DNA of 64,000 nucleotides from Tessaracoccus rhinocerotis. Its GTDB lineage: Bacteria > Actinomycetota > Actinomycetes > Propionibacteriales > Propionibacteriaceae. Position 1 is the stretch's first letter. Every line of letters begins with the position of its first letter. The notes below the pieces were generated by a model. The model did not search any database and was not told where the DNA came from. It was given only the letters and a program-made list of their open reading frames with translations. Of this stretch, positions 8,371-19,000 are shown in pieces. The stretch covers positions 287,961 through 351,960 of the forward strand of contig NZ_VKKG01000006.1 in assembly GCF_007197885.1 (NCBI RefSeq), read 5' to 3'. The position numbers and the translations under genes were made by a program.

Positions 8371-11319
8371 CTACTCCCGCGAGAACAGCAGCAGGTCCGG
8401 CAGGCTCGTGGCGAAGTAGTCGGTGACACCGTCGTCGCGGACCGGTGCGGGAGCGGTGTACCGGGGCCGGGCCTCGCCGAGGTTCGCGGGCGGGTCTGCC
8501 GGGGCGAGCCCGAGGGACCGGAGGGTCTCGTCCCAGGCTGCCACCGCCTTGCCCTCGCCGCCCTCCCACGGGTGGAACCGTCGACCGGTGAGGATCTCAT
8601 GGGCGCGCCGCGCGTCACCGTGCCCTGCCAGCAGCGTGACGTACTCGATCGTGAAGTCGTCGCGGGTCAGGACGATTGGCTCCGACCCGGCCAGGCGCTC
8701 GAGCCGCGTCGCCGGATCGTGGCCCAGCCGGATCGCCAGCTGGTCCTGCTCGTAGCGGATCCGCGCGTCGTCGGGATCGGCGGCCACGGCCCGCTCGTAG
8801 AGCCGCCAGGCGAGGTCGTCGTCGCCGGCGACGTTGTACGCGGCCAGCCCGGCGTTGCGCAGCAGGACCGGGTGCTCGAGGCCCAGGTCGATCGCCGAGC
8901 CCCACAGCGCCATCGCCTCCGTCCGCCTGCCGTGGTGGTAGTGCAGCATCCCCAAAAGGTGCTTGGCGACGGGGTCGGCCGGGTCACGCTCCACGGCCGC
9001 GGTGAGCACGTCGAGTGCGTCCAGGCCGTTGGGGAAGGCCCGGCGGAGGTCACGCCCGGCGTGCTCTCGGTGCTGCTCCGCCTCGCGGGACCGTCCCAGG
9101 AGGTCCAGCACGGAGGCCGCCGCGTACCCGGCGACCGGCCGGAAGTTGCCCTCGGCCGTGGACGGCGCCGCGACCACCTCCTCGAACAGCGCCAGCGCAC
9201 CGGTGGCATCGCCGGCGTGCAGGAGTTCGAACCCGACGTCGAGCAGCACTCCGGCGTCGGTGGGCCGGGACCGGCCGGCCAGCACCCTCGACGTGGCGTC
9301 CAGCGGGTCCTCGGCCAGCGCCCGCTCCAGCACCCTGTCAGCCTCCGCCAGCCGCCCCAGGCGGCGCAGGACGATGGTCCGCAGCCCGGCCCGGCGGGGG
9401 TCGTGGCCGACGACCCCGTCGAGGGTCTCCAGGACCCGCAGGGCAGCCCGGTTGCGGCCACGGTGGGCCAGCAGCTGCGCGAGTTCGAACCCGGCGGCCG
9501 CGGCCCAGGTGCCGTCCCAGCCCGCCTTGCCGAGCGCCTGCTCGGCCTCGTCCAGCTTCTGCTGGCGACGCAGCGTCAGTCCGAGCAGGTAGAAGGCCTC
9601 CGTGTCGGTCGGGTTCGCGTTCCTGCGCGTCAGGCGGGCGAGTGCCGTGCGCGCCAGCGCCTCCGCCGCGGCGTAGTTCCCGACGCGCAGCTCCCGCTCT
9701 GCCAGCGCCAGGTTGGTCCTCACGTCGCCGGGGTCGCGGCGCAGGGCCTCGGTCCAGTAGGGCAGCGGCGAGCGCGTGGGGTGTCGGTACTGGCTCAGGT
9801 GGAGTCCTGTCAGGTAGAGCTCCTCCACCGTCGCGGTGTCCGCGGGGCTGGGTGGTTCGTCGGCGGCCTCGGGCTCGGGGCGTTCGTCGTCGGCCTGTGC
9901 GGTCCACCGGACCAGGGTGCTGCCGTCGGCGGACCGCAGCTCCACACTGGGGCTGCCGTCCCCGGCCGCCTCCTCCTCGATGCGCGCTACGACGCCGGGT
10001 GCCATGTCGACCACCCGGCGGGCACTGATCCGACCATCCCTCAGGATGACCAGTTCCGCGTTTCGTCGGTGGGACGTGACGGCGAAGCTCGCCACGACCG
10101 CGCCGTCGCGCCGCACGTTCACGGCGGCGTCCGGGGTTGCCGCGTGCGCGGGACCGAGGTTCGGGATCGGGTACCAGAACTGGGAGAACACCTTGGTCTC
10201 GCCGGGGAGCAGCCACGAGAAGTCCGGCTGGTTGTCGGTGTGGACGCCCGCCATCAGCTCGACGTAGGGCCCGTCGGAATCGGTCAGTTGTGCATCCCAC
10301 GCGTGCCCGAAGGGGGCATCGCCCCAGGTCCACATCTTCTTGCCCGGCGAGACCCTGCGCTCCGCCCAGTGGACGACGCCGGCGCCGGCGGTGTGGTCGT
10401 AGCCGCCGAAGAAGTCCCCCTGGGAGTCGACGACCATGTACGACGTCGGTACGGGAATGTTGTGGTAGCGGTCGATCCTGTCGGATCCGGGATCCCGGGC
10501 GCCGCGAGCGGCGTAGTCGACGCCGTAGTACTCCCGGTCCGCCGCAGGGAACGCGGTGATCGCCCTGCGGGCGTGGTCAGCGACGTGGTGCACGTCCTCG
10601 GGGAAGAAGGACTGGTAGTCGTCACCCACGTAGGCGGCGACGTTGGCCCACCACAGGAAGCTCTGCCGCAGACTCGTCCTGTTGTGCAGGCGCACGACGG
10701 CCTCCACCACCGAACTTTCCGGCCGCAGCCGGATCCCGTGGTGCGCCGACATCCGCTCGAACGGCTCGTGGTCGTGGCACCACACCGTCACCGAGCCGTC
10801 GTCGTCGCGCTCGATCCTCGTCTCCACCGGCAGGTAGGTGCCCGGGCGGTGGTGCTGGGGCCAGTTGAACTCGACCCCGCCGCTGATCCACGGGCCGCCG
10901 AGACCCACGAGCGCAGGCTTGATGACGTTGTTGCGGTAGAAGAAGTCGTAGCCGGTGGCCTTGTCCAGCCCGACGTGGATGCGGCCCCCGAGCTCGGGCA
11001 GCAACATCAGCCGGACGTGCGCGTTCTCGAGGTGGACCGCCTGCCACGGCCGGTCGCGCGCCTCGTCGGAGACGTGCTCGACGAAGGGCAGCGGGTAGAC
11101 GCGGCCGGAGGAGCCCTGGTAGACGCGGTGGTCGAAGTACATCGGGTGCACGCTCGGCTCGCCGGACTCGTAGGTGCGGATGGTCACGGGCTCCTCCCAC
11201 GCGACGGCCCCGCCCCGCGCCAACGCCTCGGCCAAGTCCGAGGGCGCGTCCGGCAGCCGGATCGTGCGCGCCTCGTCGGGGGTGTGTTCGGGTCCGGGGG
11301 CGGGGGCATCGGTGCGCAT
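8371..11319 (-). CDS. DUF5107 domain protein with C-terminal TPR array
   Basis: 982 residues. The N-terminal half (about 30-400) is a DUF5107 beta-rich domain, with LLPELGGRIHVGLDKATGYDFFYRNN and a WISGGVEFNWPQHHRPG signature resembling galactose-mutarotase-like/glycosidase-associated folds. The C-terminal half (about 450-900) has successive TPR-like helical pairs with ALARTALARL, LDEAEQALGKAGW and DDLAWRLYERAVAADPDD. It is probably a cytosolic carbohydrate-related protein; no catalytic assignment is made. I chose the ATG at 11319 because the frame further upstream lacks family sequence. A LacI-type half-palindrome lies about 95 bp upstream. Confidence 0.8.
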   Translation of the reverse strand: MRTDAPAPGPEHTPDEARTIRLPDAPSDLAEALARGGAVAWEEPVTIRTYESGEPSVHPMYFDHRVYQGSSGRVYPLPFVEHVSDEARDRPWQAVHLENAHVRLMLLPELGGRIHVGLDKATGYDFFYRNNVIKPALVGLGGPWISGGVEFNWPQHHRPGTYLPVETRIERDDDGSVTVWCHDHEPFERMSAHHGIRLRPESSVVEAVVRLHNRTSLRQSFLWWANVAAYVGDDYQSFFPEDVHHVADHARRAITAFPAADREYYGVDYAARGARDPGSDRIDRYHNIPVPTSYMVVDSQGDFFGGYDHTAGAGVVHWAERRVSPGKKMWTWGDAPFGHAWDAQLTDSDGPYVELMAGVHTDNQPDFSWLLPGETKVFSQFWYPIPNLGPAHAATPDAAVNVRRDGAVVASFAVTSHRRNAELVILRDGRISARRVVDMAPGVVARIEEEAAGDGSPSVELRSADGSTLVRWTAQADDERPEPEAADEPPSPADTATVEELYLTGLHLSQYRHPTRSPLPYWTEALRRDPGDVRTNLALAERELRVGNYAAAEALARTALARLTRRNANPTDTEAFYLLGLTLRRQQKLDEAEQALGKAGWDGTWAAAAGFELAQLLAHRGRNRAALRVLETLDGVVGHDPRRAGLRTIVLRRLGRLAEADRVLERALAEDPLDATSRVLAGRSRPTDAGVLLDVGFELLHAGDATGALALFEEVVAAPSTAEGNFRPVAGYAAASVLDLLGRSREAEQHREHAGRDLRRAFPNGLDALDVLTAAVERDPADPVAKHLLGMLHYHHGRRTEAMALWGSAIDLGLEHPVLLRNAGLAAYNVAGDDDLAWRLYERAVAADPDDARIRYEQDQLAIRLGHDPATRLERLAGSEPIVLTRDDFTIEYVTLLAGHGDARRAHEILTGRRFHPWEGGEGKAVAAWDETLRSLGLAPADPPANLGEARPRYTAPAPVRDDGVTDYFATSLPDLLLFSRE

Positions 11320-11727
11320 GAGGTGCCTCGTTCTCGAGTCTCTTGGGTTTCCAGTGCCCGCTCGTGCGTCGAACGGGCACAACTGCCGGGTGTCCAACCC
11401 AAGTATGGGCGGAAAGCGCTTCTCGCGGGCGCTGTCCGGTGGGCGGTGCAAGACCGGAGCCGAGGCGCCCGGACCTGCGCCGTCCACCTCGTCCTACTGC
11501 GCGGTTCTGAGCGAGCGTCTGCTCAATTGGGCAGAAACCGCTGTTCACTTGTGGATCAACCTCTCGTCACGAGCCCGCTGTTGTGGTTTGGTTGGGTGCG
11601 GGTAGTCCGGTCGTGGCCAAGGTTGGTTCCGGGGCACCCACGCATGGCCACCAGTACCGGGCCCAACCGGTTGGTCGTGCGCGACTTCAAGCTTGGGCCC
11701 GAGATCATTTCGCAACAGGAGACACCG
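11320..11727. other. Divergent regulatory region between DUF5107 gene and acsA
   Basis: 408 bp without a convincing gene. Long open frames here are only read-throughs of neighbouring GC-rich genes. It should carry divergent promoters. The only sequence I can point to besides the LacI-like site is the SD (CAGGAG) before acsA at about 11716. Confidence 0.6.
11412..11424. promoter_or_regulatory. LacI-family operator-like palindrome
   Basis: GAAAGCGCTTCTC is a near-palindrome around a central CG, the hallmark of LacI/GalR operators. It differs from the 44.9/51.4-kb operators (TTGAtAACG...), so a different LacI regulator would be involved. It lies upstream of the DUF5107 gene. Confidence 0.4.
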
Positions 11728-13713
<1,986 letters not shown>

Positions 13714-13747
13714 CCGAACCGACCTTTCGGCCCGGCGCCCCCGGCCG

Positions 13748-14719
13748 TCAGCCGGCCAGCGGCTCGGGGACGTCGGGGGCCAGGCAGTCGGACCGCAGCC
13801 AGACCCGCGAGCCCTCGCCCAGGTCCAGTCCCCGCGCGGTGGCGCGGGTCATTGTCGCGACGACGGACTCGCCACCGTCGGTCAGCACCGTCACGCGCAC
13901 CTCGAACCCGACCCGCAGGGCCCGCCGCACGGTCCCGGGAATTGATCCGGGGGAGTGGGCGGTGGTGACCTCGACGTCGTGGGGACGCACCAACTGGCCG
14001 TCGAGCCGGGTGGTGGGTCCGAGGAAGCTCATCACGAAGTCGTTGGCGGGGGTGTCGTAGAGCTCGTCGGGGCTGCCGATCTGCTCCACCCGGCCCTCGT
14101 TGATGACGACGATCTCGTCGGCCACCTCGAGCGCCTCCTCCTGGTCGTGGGTGACGAAGACGGTGGTCACGTGGACCTCGTCGTGGAGGCGGCGCAGCCA
14201 GTCGCGCAGTTCCTTGCGCACCTTGGCGTCCAACGCGCCGAACGGCTCGTCGAGCAGCAACACGTTCGGCTCGATCGCCAGCGCGCGGGCCAGCGCCATC
14301 CGCTGCCGCTGCCCGCCCGAGAGCTGCGACGGCAGGCGGTGCGCGAACTGGCGCAGGTGCACCAGGTCCAGCATCTCGTCGACGCGGGCCCGGATCTCGT
14401 CCTTGGGCCGCTTGCGGATCTCCAGCCCGAACGCGACGTTCTTCGCCACGCTCATGTGCTTGAACGCGGCGTAGTGCTGGAACACGAACCCGACGTTGCG
14501 CTTCTGCGCGGGCAGCCTCGTCGCCTCCACCCCGCCGATGGCGATGGAGCCGGAGTCCGTGGTCTCCAGCCCGGCGATGATCCGCAGCAGCGTTGACTTG
14601 CCGCCGCCGCTGGGGCCCAGCAGGGCCGTGAGTCGCCCCGTCGGGATGGACACGTCGACGTTGTCGAGCGCCACGAAGTCCCCGAAGCGCTTGTTGATGC
14701 CCTTGACCTCGATGCTCAT
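13748..14719 (-). CDS. cysA: Sulfate ABC transporter ATP-binding protein
   Basis: 323 residues. Walker [10 protein letters not shown] at about 35-43, Q-loop in [12 protein letters not shown], signature [14 protein letters not shown] and Walker [13 protein letters not shown] with a downstream H-loop. A short C-terminal TOBE-like domain binds regulatory ligand in CysA/MalK proteins. It is the last gene of the sbp-cysT-cysW-cysA operon, with 34 bp to cysW and SD AAGGAAGGAG. It powers sulfate/thiosulfate import. Confidence 0.93.
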   Translation of the reverse strand: MSIEVKGINKRFGDFVALDNVDVSIPTGRLTALLGPSGGGKSTLLRIIAGLETTDSGSIAIGGVEATRLPAQKRNVGFVFQHYAAFKHMSVAKNVAFGLEIRKRPKDEIRARVDEMLDLVHLRQFAHRLPSQLSGGQRQRMALARALAIEPNVLLLDEPFGALDAKVRKELRDWLRRLHDEVHVTTVFVTHDQEEALEVADEIVVINEGRVEQIGSPDELYDTPANDFVMSFLGPTTRLDGQLVRPHDVEVTTAHSPGSIPGTVRRALRVGFEVRVTVLTDGGESVVATMTRATARGLDLGEGSRVWLRSDCLAPDVPEPLAG

Positions 14720-14753
14720 CGCGGGCTCCTTCCTTGGTTTCTCGTCCGGCCGA

Positions 14754-15560
14754 TCACCGGTTGCCCCTGGGGCGGATTGCGGCGACCACGACGATGCACG
14801 CCACCGACACCATCGCCAGCAGGAACGCGACGGCGTAGGCGCCGGGCTGGTTGAAGTTGAGGTACTGCTCCTCGACGACGAGGGTCGCGGTCCGCGTGGA
14901 GCCGGAGATGTTGCCGGAGACCACCTTCACGGCGCCGAACTCGCCGAGCGACCGTGCCAGGGACAGCACGACGCCGTAGACGACGCCCCACTTGATGGCG
15001 GGCAGCGTGATCCGGCGGAACGTCTGGACGGCCCCGGCGCCGAGGCTTCGGGCGGCCTGCTCCTGCTCGGTGCCGATCTCCTCCAGCACCGGCACCACCT
15101 CGCGGATCACCAGCGGCAGCGCGACGAACGCCGTCGCCAGGATGATGCCTGGGGTGGCGAAGATCACCTGGACGCCGGCGCCCTCCAACGCCGGGCCGAA
15201 CCAGCCGCTGCGCCCCCCGTAGACCAGCACCAGCGCGAGGCCGACCACGACGGGGGAGACGGACAGCGGCAGGTCGATCAGGGCGCTGAGCACCCGTTTG
15301 CCGGGGAACTCGTAGCGCACCAGCAGCAGCGAGACCCCCACGCCGAACACCGTGTTGACCAGCACGGCCACCAGCGCGACGACCACGGTCAGGCGCAGGG
15401 CGACGATGATGTCCGGGTCGGCGAGCACGCCCAGCAGCACACCGGGCCCGTCGGCGAACGTGTTGATGGCCACGAGCGAGACGGGCCACGCCACCAGCAG
15501 GAACAGGTAGGCGACCACGACGACTCGCAACCCCCACCGCAGCGACCTAGCCCCTGCCAC
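14754..15560 (-). CDS. cysW: Sulfate ABC transporter permease
   Basis: 268 residues with about six hydrophobic segments. The cytoplasmic EAA loop [10 protein letters not shown]...RRITLPAI couples to Cys[17 protein letters not shown] is characteristic of CysW. Its start overlaps the cysT stop by 14 bp, indicating translational coupling. Confidence 0.92.
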   Translation of the reverse strand: MAGARSLRWGLRVVVVAYLFLLVAWPVSLVAINTFADGPGVLLGVLADPDIIVALRLTVVVALVAVLVNTVFGVGVSLLLVRYEFPGKRVLSALIDLPLSVSPVVVGLALVLVYGGRSGWFGPALEGAGVQVIFATPGIILATAFVALPLVIREVVPVLEEIGTEQEQAARSLGAGAVQTFRRITLPAIKWGVVYGVVLSLARSLGEFGAVKVVSGNISGSTRTATLVVEEQYLNFNQPGAYAVAFLLAMVSVACIVVVAAIRPRGNR

Positions 15561-16371
15561 GGCCGGACACCTTCCGCTGGACTACGTCGAGGGTGACGAT
15601 CACCGCGAGGGCGATGACAAGCAGCACGGCGGCGATCGCGGCCGCGCCGGGGAGGTTGTCGTTCTCGATGCTGCCGAGCATCCGAACCGAGGTGACCTCC
15701 GTCTGGAACGGCAGGTTCCCCGACAGCAGCACCAGCGAGCCGTACTCGCCCATCGCGCGGGCGAACGACAGCGTCGCGCCGGCGATGATCGCGGGGGCGA
15801 GGCTGGGCAGGATGATGCGGCGCAGCACCGTGAACCGGCTCGCGCCCAGCGAGACGGCCGCCTCCTCGACCTCCACCTCGATCTCCTCCAGCACCGGCTG
15901 CACCGCCCTCACGACGAACGGCAGCGTCACGAACAGGAACGCCAGGAACACGGCCGAGGACCGGTTCGCCACCGAGATCCCGAACGGTCCGTCGCTGCCG
16001 TAGAGGGCGAGCAGCACCAGCCCGGCGACGATCGTCGGCAACGCGAACGGGATGTCGATCAGCACCTCCAGCACCGAGCGACCCCAGAACCTGTCGCGCA
16101 CCAGCACCCAGGCGATCACCGTCCCCATGACGACGTTCACCGCTGTCACGAGGAACGCGTGCATGACCGTGAGTCGGATGGCTGCTGCGGTCTGCTCGTT
16201 GGTGATGGCGGCCCAGAACGCGGGCCAACCGCCCTGGCTGGCGGTGACGATAATCGCCAGGAGCGGGATCAGCACCAGCAGGCTGAACCACAGCATCGCG
16301 ACGCCGAGCCCGAGTCCCGCGGACCGGGTGAGGGTCGAGCGCCTGGGCGCCGCAACCGCGACGGCGGTCAC
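15547..16371 (-). CDS. cysT: Sulfate ABC transporter permease
   Basis: 274 residues with six predicted membrane segments. The EAA loop is EEAAVSLGASRFTVLRRIILP and the CysT signature is FARAMGEYGSLVLLSGNLPF. The GTG start at 16371 overlaps the stop of the binding-protein gene (GTGA). The frame stays open far upstream inside that gene, which is shadow. With CysW it forms the transmembrane channel. Confidence 0.92.
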   Translation of the reverse strand: MTAVAVAAPRRSTLTRSAGLGLGVAMLWFSLLVLIPLLAIIVTASQGGWPAFWAAITNEQTAAAIRLTVMHAFLVTAVNVVMGTVIAWVLVRDRFWGRSVLEVLIDIPFALPTIVAGLVLLALYGSDGPFGISVANRSSAVFLAFLFVTLPFVVRAVQPVLEEIEVEVEEAAVSLGASRFTVLRRIILPSLAPAIIAGATLSFARAMGEYGSLVLLSGNLPFQTEVTSVRMLGSIENDNLPGAAAIAAVLLVIALAVIVTLDVVQRKVSGRGRG

Positions 16372-17408
16372 CGGGTGGCTTTCCCGGAGTGGGCGATCGC
16401 CTCGGTGACGATGCCACCCTCCTCCGCGAAGAACTTCTCCGTGAGTGTCGGCCAGTCGACGAAGTCGTCCTCGATCGTGAGCAGGTGCGGCACCTGCGGG
16501 AACGGGTCCGTGGGGTCGGCCGAGCCCTCGACGACCCCGCCGAAGTCGACGCCGTCGCGGATCGGGCGGAAGCCCTTCAGTGCGAACTCCCTCTGGCCGG
16601 CGTCGCTGAGCACGAACTCGAGCCAGTCCTCGGCCGCGGGGGTGGCGTCGACCAAGATCGTGCCGGGGTTCTCGATCAGCAGCGTGGTCTCGGGGACCAC
16701 GTACTCGAAGCCCTGGCCGTGCTGCGCGGCGAGGATGGCCTCGTTCTCGTAGGCCATCAGCACGTCGCCGGTGCCTGCGAGGAAGCCGGTGGTGGCGTCG
16801 CGGCCGCTGTTGGGGAGGGCGACGACGTTGGCGAAGAACTGGTCGAGGTACTCGGCGGCCTCCTGCTCGGTGCCGCCGTCGGCCACCACCTGCCCCCAGG
16901 CCGCCAGCGCGTTCCAGCGGGCCGCGCCGGAGGAGGCGGGGTTGGGGGTGATGATCTCGACCCCGGGCCTGACCAGGTCGGCCCACGAGCGGATGCCCTT
17001 CGGGTTGCCGTCGCGGACGCCGAACACCACGACCGACGACGACACCACGCCCGCGTTCTCCCCCTGGTCCCAGTCCTCGGCGACGAGGCCCTCCTCGACC
17101 AGGCGGGTCACGTCGGAGGCGACGGAGAAGTGGACGTAGTCGGCGTCGAGCCCAGCGACGACGGAGCGGCTCTGGTCCCCGGACGCGCCGTAGGACGTCT
17201 GGAAGGAGACACCCTGCCCGGCCTCGGTCTGGTTGAACGCCTCGCCGATTGCCTTGTTCGCGGCCTCCGGGACGGCGAAGCCGACGATCCTCAACGTCTC
17301 CGCCGTGGACCCGTCAGGCGGTGCGGCGGTGCTCGGGGAGCTGCAGGCTGTGAGCCCCAGTAGTGCGGCGGTGGTCGCTGCGAGCGCAGCATGCAGCCGT
17401 TGGCTCAT
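16368..17408 (-). CDS. Sulfate/thiosulfate-binding lipoprotein
   Basis: 346 residues; lipobox LTAC with Cys22. It belongs to the Sbp/CysP periplasmic-binding family: SFQTSYGASGDQSRSV, SVVVFGVRDGNPKGI, PNPASSGAARWNALAAWG and LMAYENEA are family hallmarks whose Ser/backbone groups hold the oxyanion. It is the first gene of the operon; the SD-like GGGAAGGG precedes the ATG. The 222 bp upstream to the GntR stop should contain the operon promoter, but I see no riboswitch there. Confidence 0.92.
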   Translation of the reverse strand: MSQRLHAALAATTAALLGLTACSSPSTAAPPDGSTAETLRIVGFAVPEAANKAIGEAFNQTEAGQGVSFQTSYGASGDQSRSVVAGLDADYVHFSVASDVTRLVEEGLVAEDWDQGENAGVVSSSVVVFGVRDGNPKGIRSWADLVRPGVEIITPNPASSGAARWNALAAWGQVVADGGTEQEAAEYLDQFFANVVALPNSGRDATTGFLAGTGDVLMAYENEAILAAQHGQGFEYVVPETTLLIENPGTILVDATPAAEDWLEFVLSDAGQREFALKGFRPIRDGVDFGGVVEGSADPTDPFPQVPHLLTIEDDFVDWPTLTEKFFAEEGGIVTEAIAHSGKATR

Positions 17409-17630
17409 GGCCCTTCCCTCTTCTCCGGAGCTAGGTCTCTGCCGACATGACAGAGCACGGACGCTACGGGACCGGGTGGGGCGCTGAACAGGGAAATCGG
17501 GCCCGTTCGCCGGGCAGCGAAAAGACCGCCGGATCGGGAATTAAACGGGGGCACCGGTGGTTGTGAAGAGATCGCCGCGACGCGGCCGCGCACCCGTCGG
17601 AGGGCGACGGTTCGGCGCAGGATCGCCCCC

Positions 17631-17984
17631 TCAGGAGTCGATGATCTCCTGCAGCAGCCCAACGGCGTCCGCGTCGCCGAGGCCGAGGCGGCGCGCCCGT
17701 TCGAGGTACTCGCGGGCTGCGGCGGTCGCCTCCGAGCGGGCCGACGCCTCGGTGCCCACGACGAAGGATCCGTGGCGGCCCCGGGTCTCGATGATGCCGG
17801 CCGCCTCGAGCTCGCGGTAGGCGCGGGCGACGGTGTTGGCGGCGACGCCGAGCTCCGTGGCGAGACGCCGCACGGGCGGCAGGCGCTGGTCGGCGGGCAG
17901 CTCGCCAGAGGCCCGCTGCGCTGTGATCTGGGCCTTGATCTGCTCGAACGGCGGCGTCGGCAGGGTCGGGTCAACTCTCAGCAC
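17631..17984 (-). CDS. GntR-family regulator (YtrA-like)
   Basis: 117 residues. The N-terminal winged helix is typical of GntR (PPFEQIKAQI, LPPVRRLATELGVAANTVARAYRELEAAGIIETRGRHGSFV). Only a short helical C-terminal tail of about 45 residues follows, which places it in the small YtrA subfamily. These usually sit with membrane/ABC genes and autoregulate. GTG 17984 is chosen because GGGAGGAG lies 7 nt upstream. It overlaps the preceding membrane gene by 14 bp. The operator candidate is at 18874-18889. Confidence 0.9.
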   Translation of the reverse strand: MLRVDPTLPTPPFEQIKAQITAQRASGELPADQRLPPVRRLATELGVAANTVARAYRELEAAGIIETRGRHGSFVVGTEASARSEATAAAREYLERARRLGLGDADAVGLLQEIIDS

Positions 17985-18843
17985 GGGTGCTCCTCCCAGC
18001 GACGGCGCTGCGCGGGCGGGCGCCTGCCCGGACATGCCCGAGAAGGGCGAAGTGTCCTGTGGCGAGCGCGTATCCGAAGGCGAGGATCGGAAGGTGGCCT
18101 ACTGGTTCCGCTGCCGGGACGTCACCACGGTGTGCGAATGCTGAGATGGCAACGCCGAAGGCGAGGAGAGGTCCGATCGCCAGGATCGTGCAGAGGTCAC
18201 GCCGCCGGTACGCGTAGCTCCACGTCAGTTCGTCGGCATCGCCGGCGAGTAGGGGTTGCGCGGCGAACCAGGACGCGAACACCCAGCCGGCCACGGTCGC
18301 ACAGGCACTCACGACACCCAACCCGAGCACCCATGAACTCATCTCCGGACGCATTGCGAGAGACGCGGGCACGTAGGTCGCGAGGAACCCGGCTTGGGCC
18401 AGGGTCGCCGCCACCCAGGCCCAGATCGGAATCCACTCGCGCAGCGGACGGACGCGGGCATCGGAGACCGCGGTTCCCGACGAGCGGTGGCCGTTCCCCT
18501 CGCGGGCCACCAGCAGCGCGATCACGATCCCGCGCCCCACGAAGGCGGCCGCGAACAGAACGAAGGCGAGTGCCTGGAACGACGGGGGACCGGCAGGGAG
18601 CACGAGCAGGATCGATGCGCCGGTCAGGATTGCGCTGCCGACCAGACCCCTACGTTCCCGGTACTGGTCACGGGCGATGACGGCCGCCGAAGCCGGGACT
18701 CGTGGAAGTCCCATGGGGCGCAGGACGCCGTTGAGTGCGTACCGCTCGCGCCGCGCGTAGTCGGAGGAGGTGTAGCTGGCGTTGACGCATGTGACAGCCA
18801 TACCGCCAACCAGGAGCGCGAGGATCACCGCGTATGCGTCCAA
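17971..18843 (-). CDS. Multi-pass membrane protein, unknown
   Basis: 290 residues with about seven to eight hydrophobic segments, starting immediately at the N-terminus (DAYAVILALLVGGMAV). A loop with NASYTSSDYARRERYALNG follows, then SAILTGASILLVLPAG and later pairs. No domain is recognised, though YtrA-type regulators often control membrane partners such as this. TTG 18843 is preferred over an upstream ATG (18888) because GGGAGG lies 5-6 nt before it and the ATG falls inside the palindromic operator. Translationally coupled to the GntR gene. Confidence 0.7.
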   Translation of the reverse strand: MDAYAVILALLVGGMAVTCVNASYTSSDYARRERYALNGVLRPMGLPRVPASAAVIARDQYRERRGLVGSAILTGASILLVLPAGPPSFQALAFVLFAAAFVGRGIVIALLVAREGNGHRSSGTAVSDARVRPLREWIPIWAWVAATLAQAGFLATYVPASLAMRPEMSSWVLGLGVVSACATVAGWVFASWFAAQPLLAGDADELTWSYAYRRRDLCTILAIGPLLAFGVAISAFAHRGDVPAAEPVGHLPILAFGYALATGHFALLGHVRAGARPRSAVAGRSTRAES

Positions 18844-18873
18844 GGCACCTCCCTGTGTTCGAGCCCTGCAGTA

Positions 18874-18889
18874 AATGTAGCAATACATT
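18874..18889. promoter_or_regulatory. GntR/YtrA-type operator
   Basis: AATGTA-gcaa-TACATT is a perfect 6-bp inverted repeat about 30 bp before the TTG of the membrane-protein/GntR operon. It is AT-rich in a GC-rich setting. This is the expected place for autoregulation. Confidence 0.6.
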
Positions 18890-18899
18890 CAGGGGTGTG

Positions 18900-18983
18900 T
18901 CCCGCTGATACTTCGACCCGGAACTCTCCGGGAGGGCAACCTGAAACGTCCCATTTTCGTTCCGGGTTCGAGTATCAGCGGGA
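18900..18983. repeat. Palindromic repeat element, copy 1 (CCCGCTGATACT family)
   Basis: 84 bp with terminal inverted arms of about 25 bp (TCCCGCTGATACT... / ...AGTATCAGCGGGA, about 3 mismatches) and a core reading ACTCTCCGGGAGGG...CTGAA...GTCC. The same arms and a similar core occur at 44777-44860. It lies just after the SDR gene stop. It may be a non-autonomous mobile palindrome (REP/MITE-like) that also terminates transcription. Confidence 0.7.
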
Positions 18984-19000
18984 CGGTCAGGTGCCCCCGG

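Noticed and set aside
8572..11727. Very long plus-strand extension upstream of acsA
   Set aside because: Antisense to the DUF5107 gene; the Acs family sequence begins at 11728 where an SD is present.
17409..17630. Riboswitch before the sulfate-binding gene
   Set aside because: No recognisable SAM or other riboswitch core could be found on the minus strand; left as ordinary promoter region.
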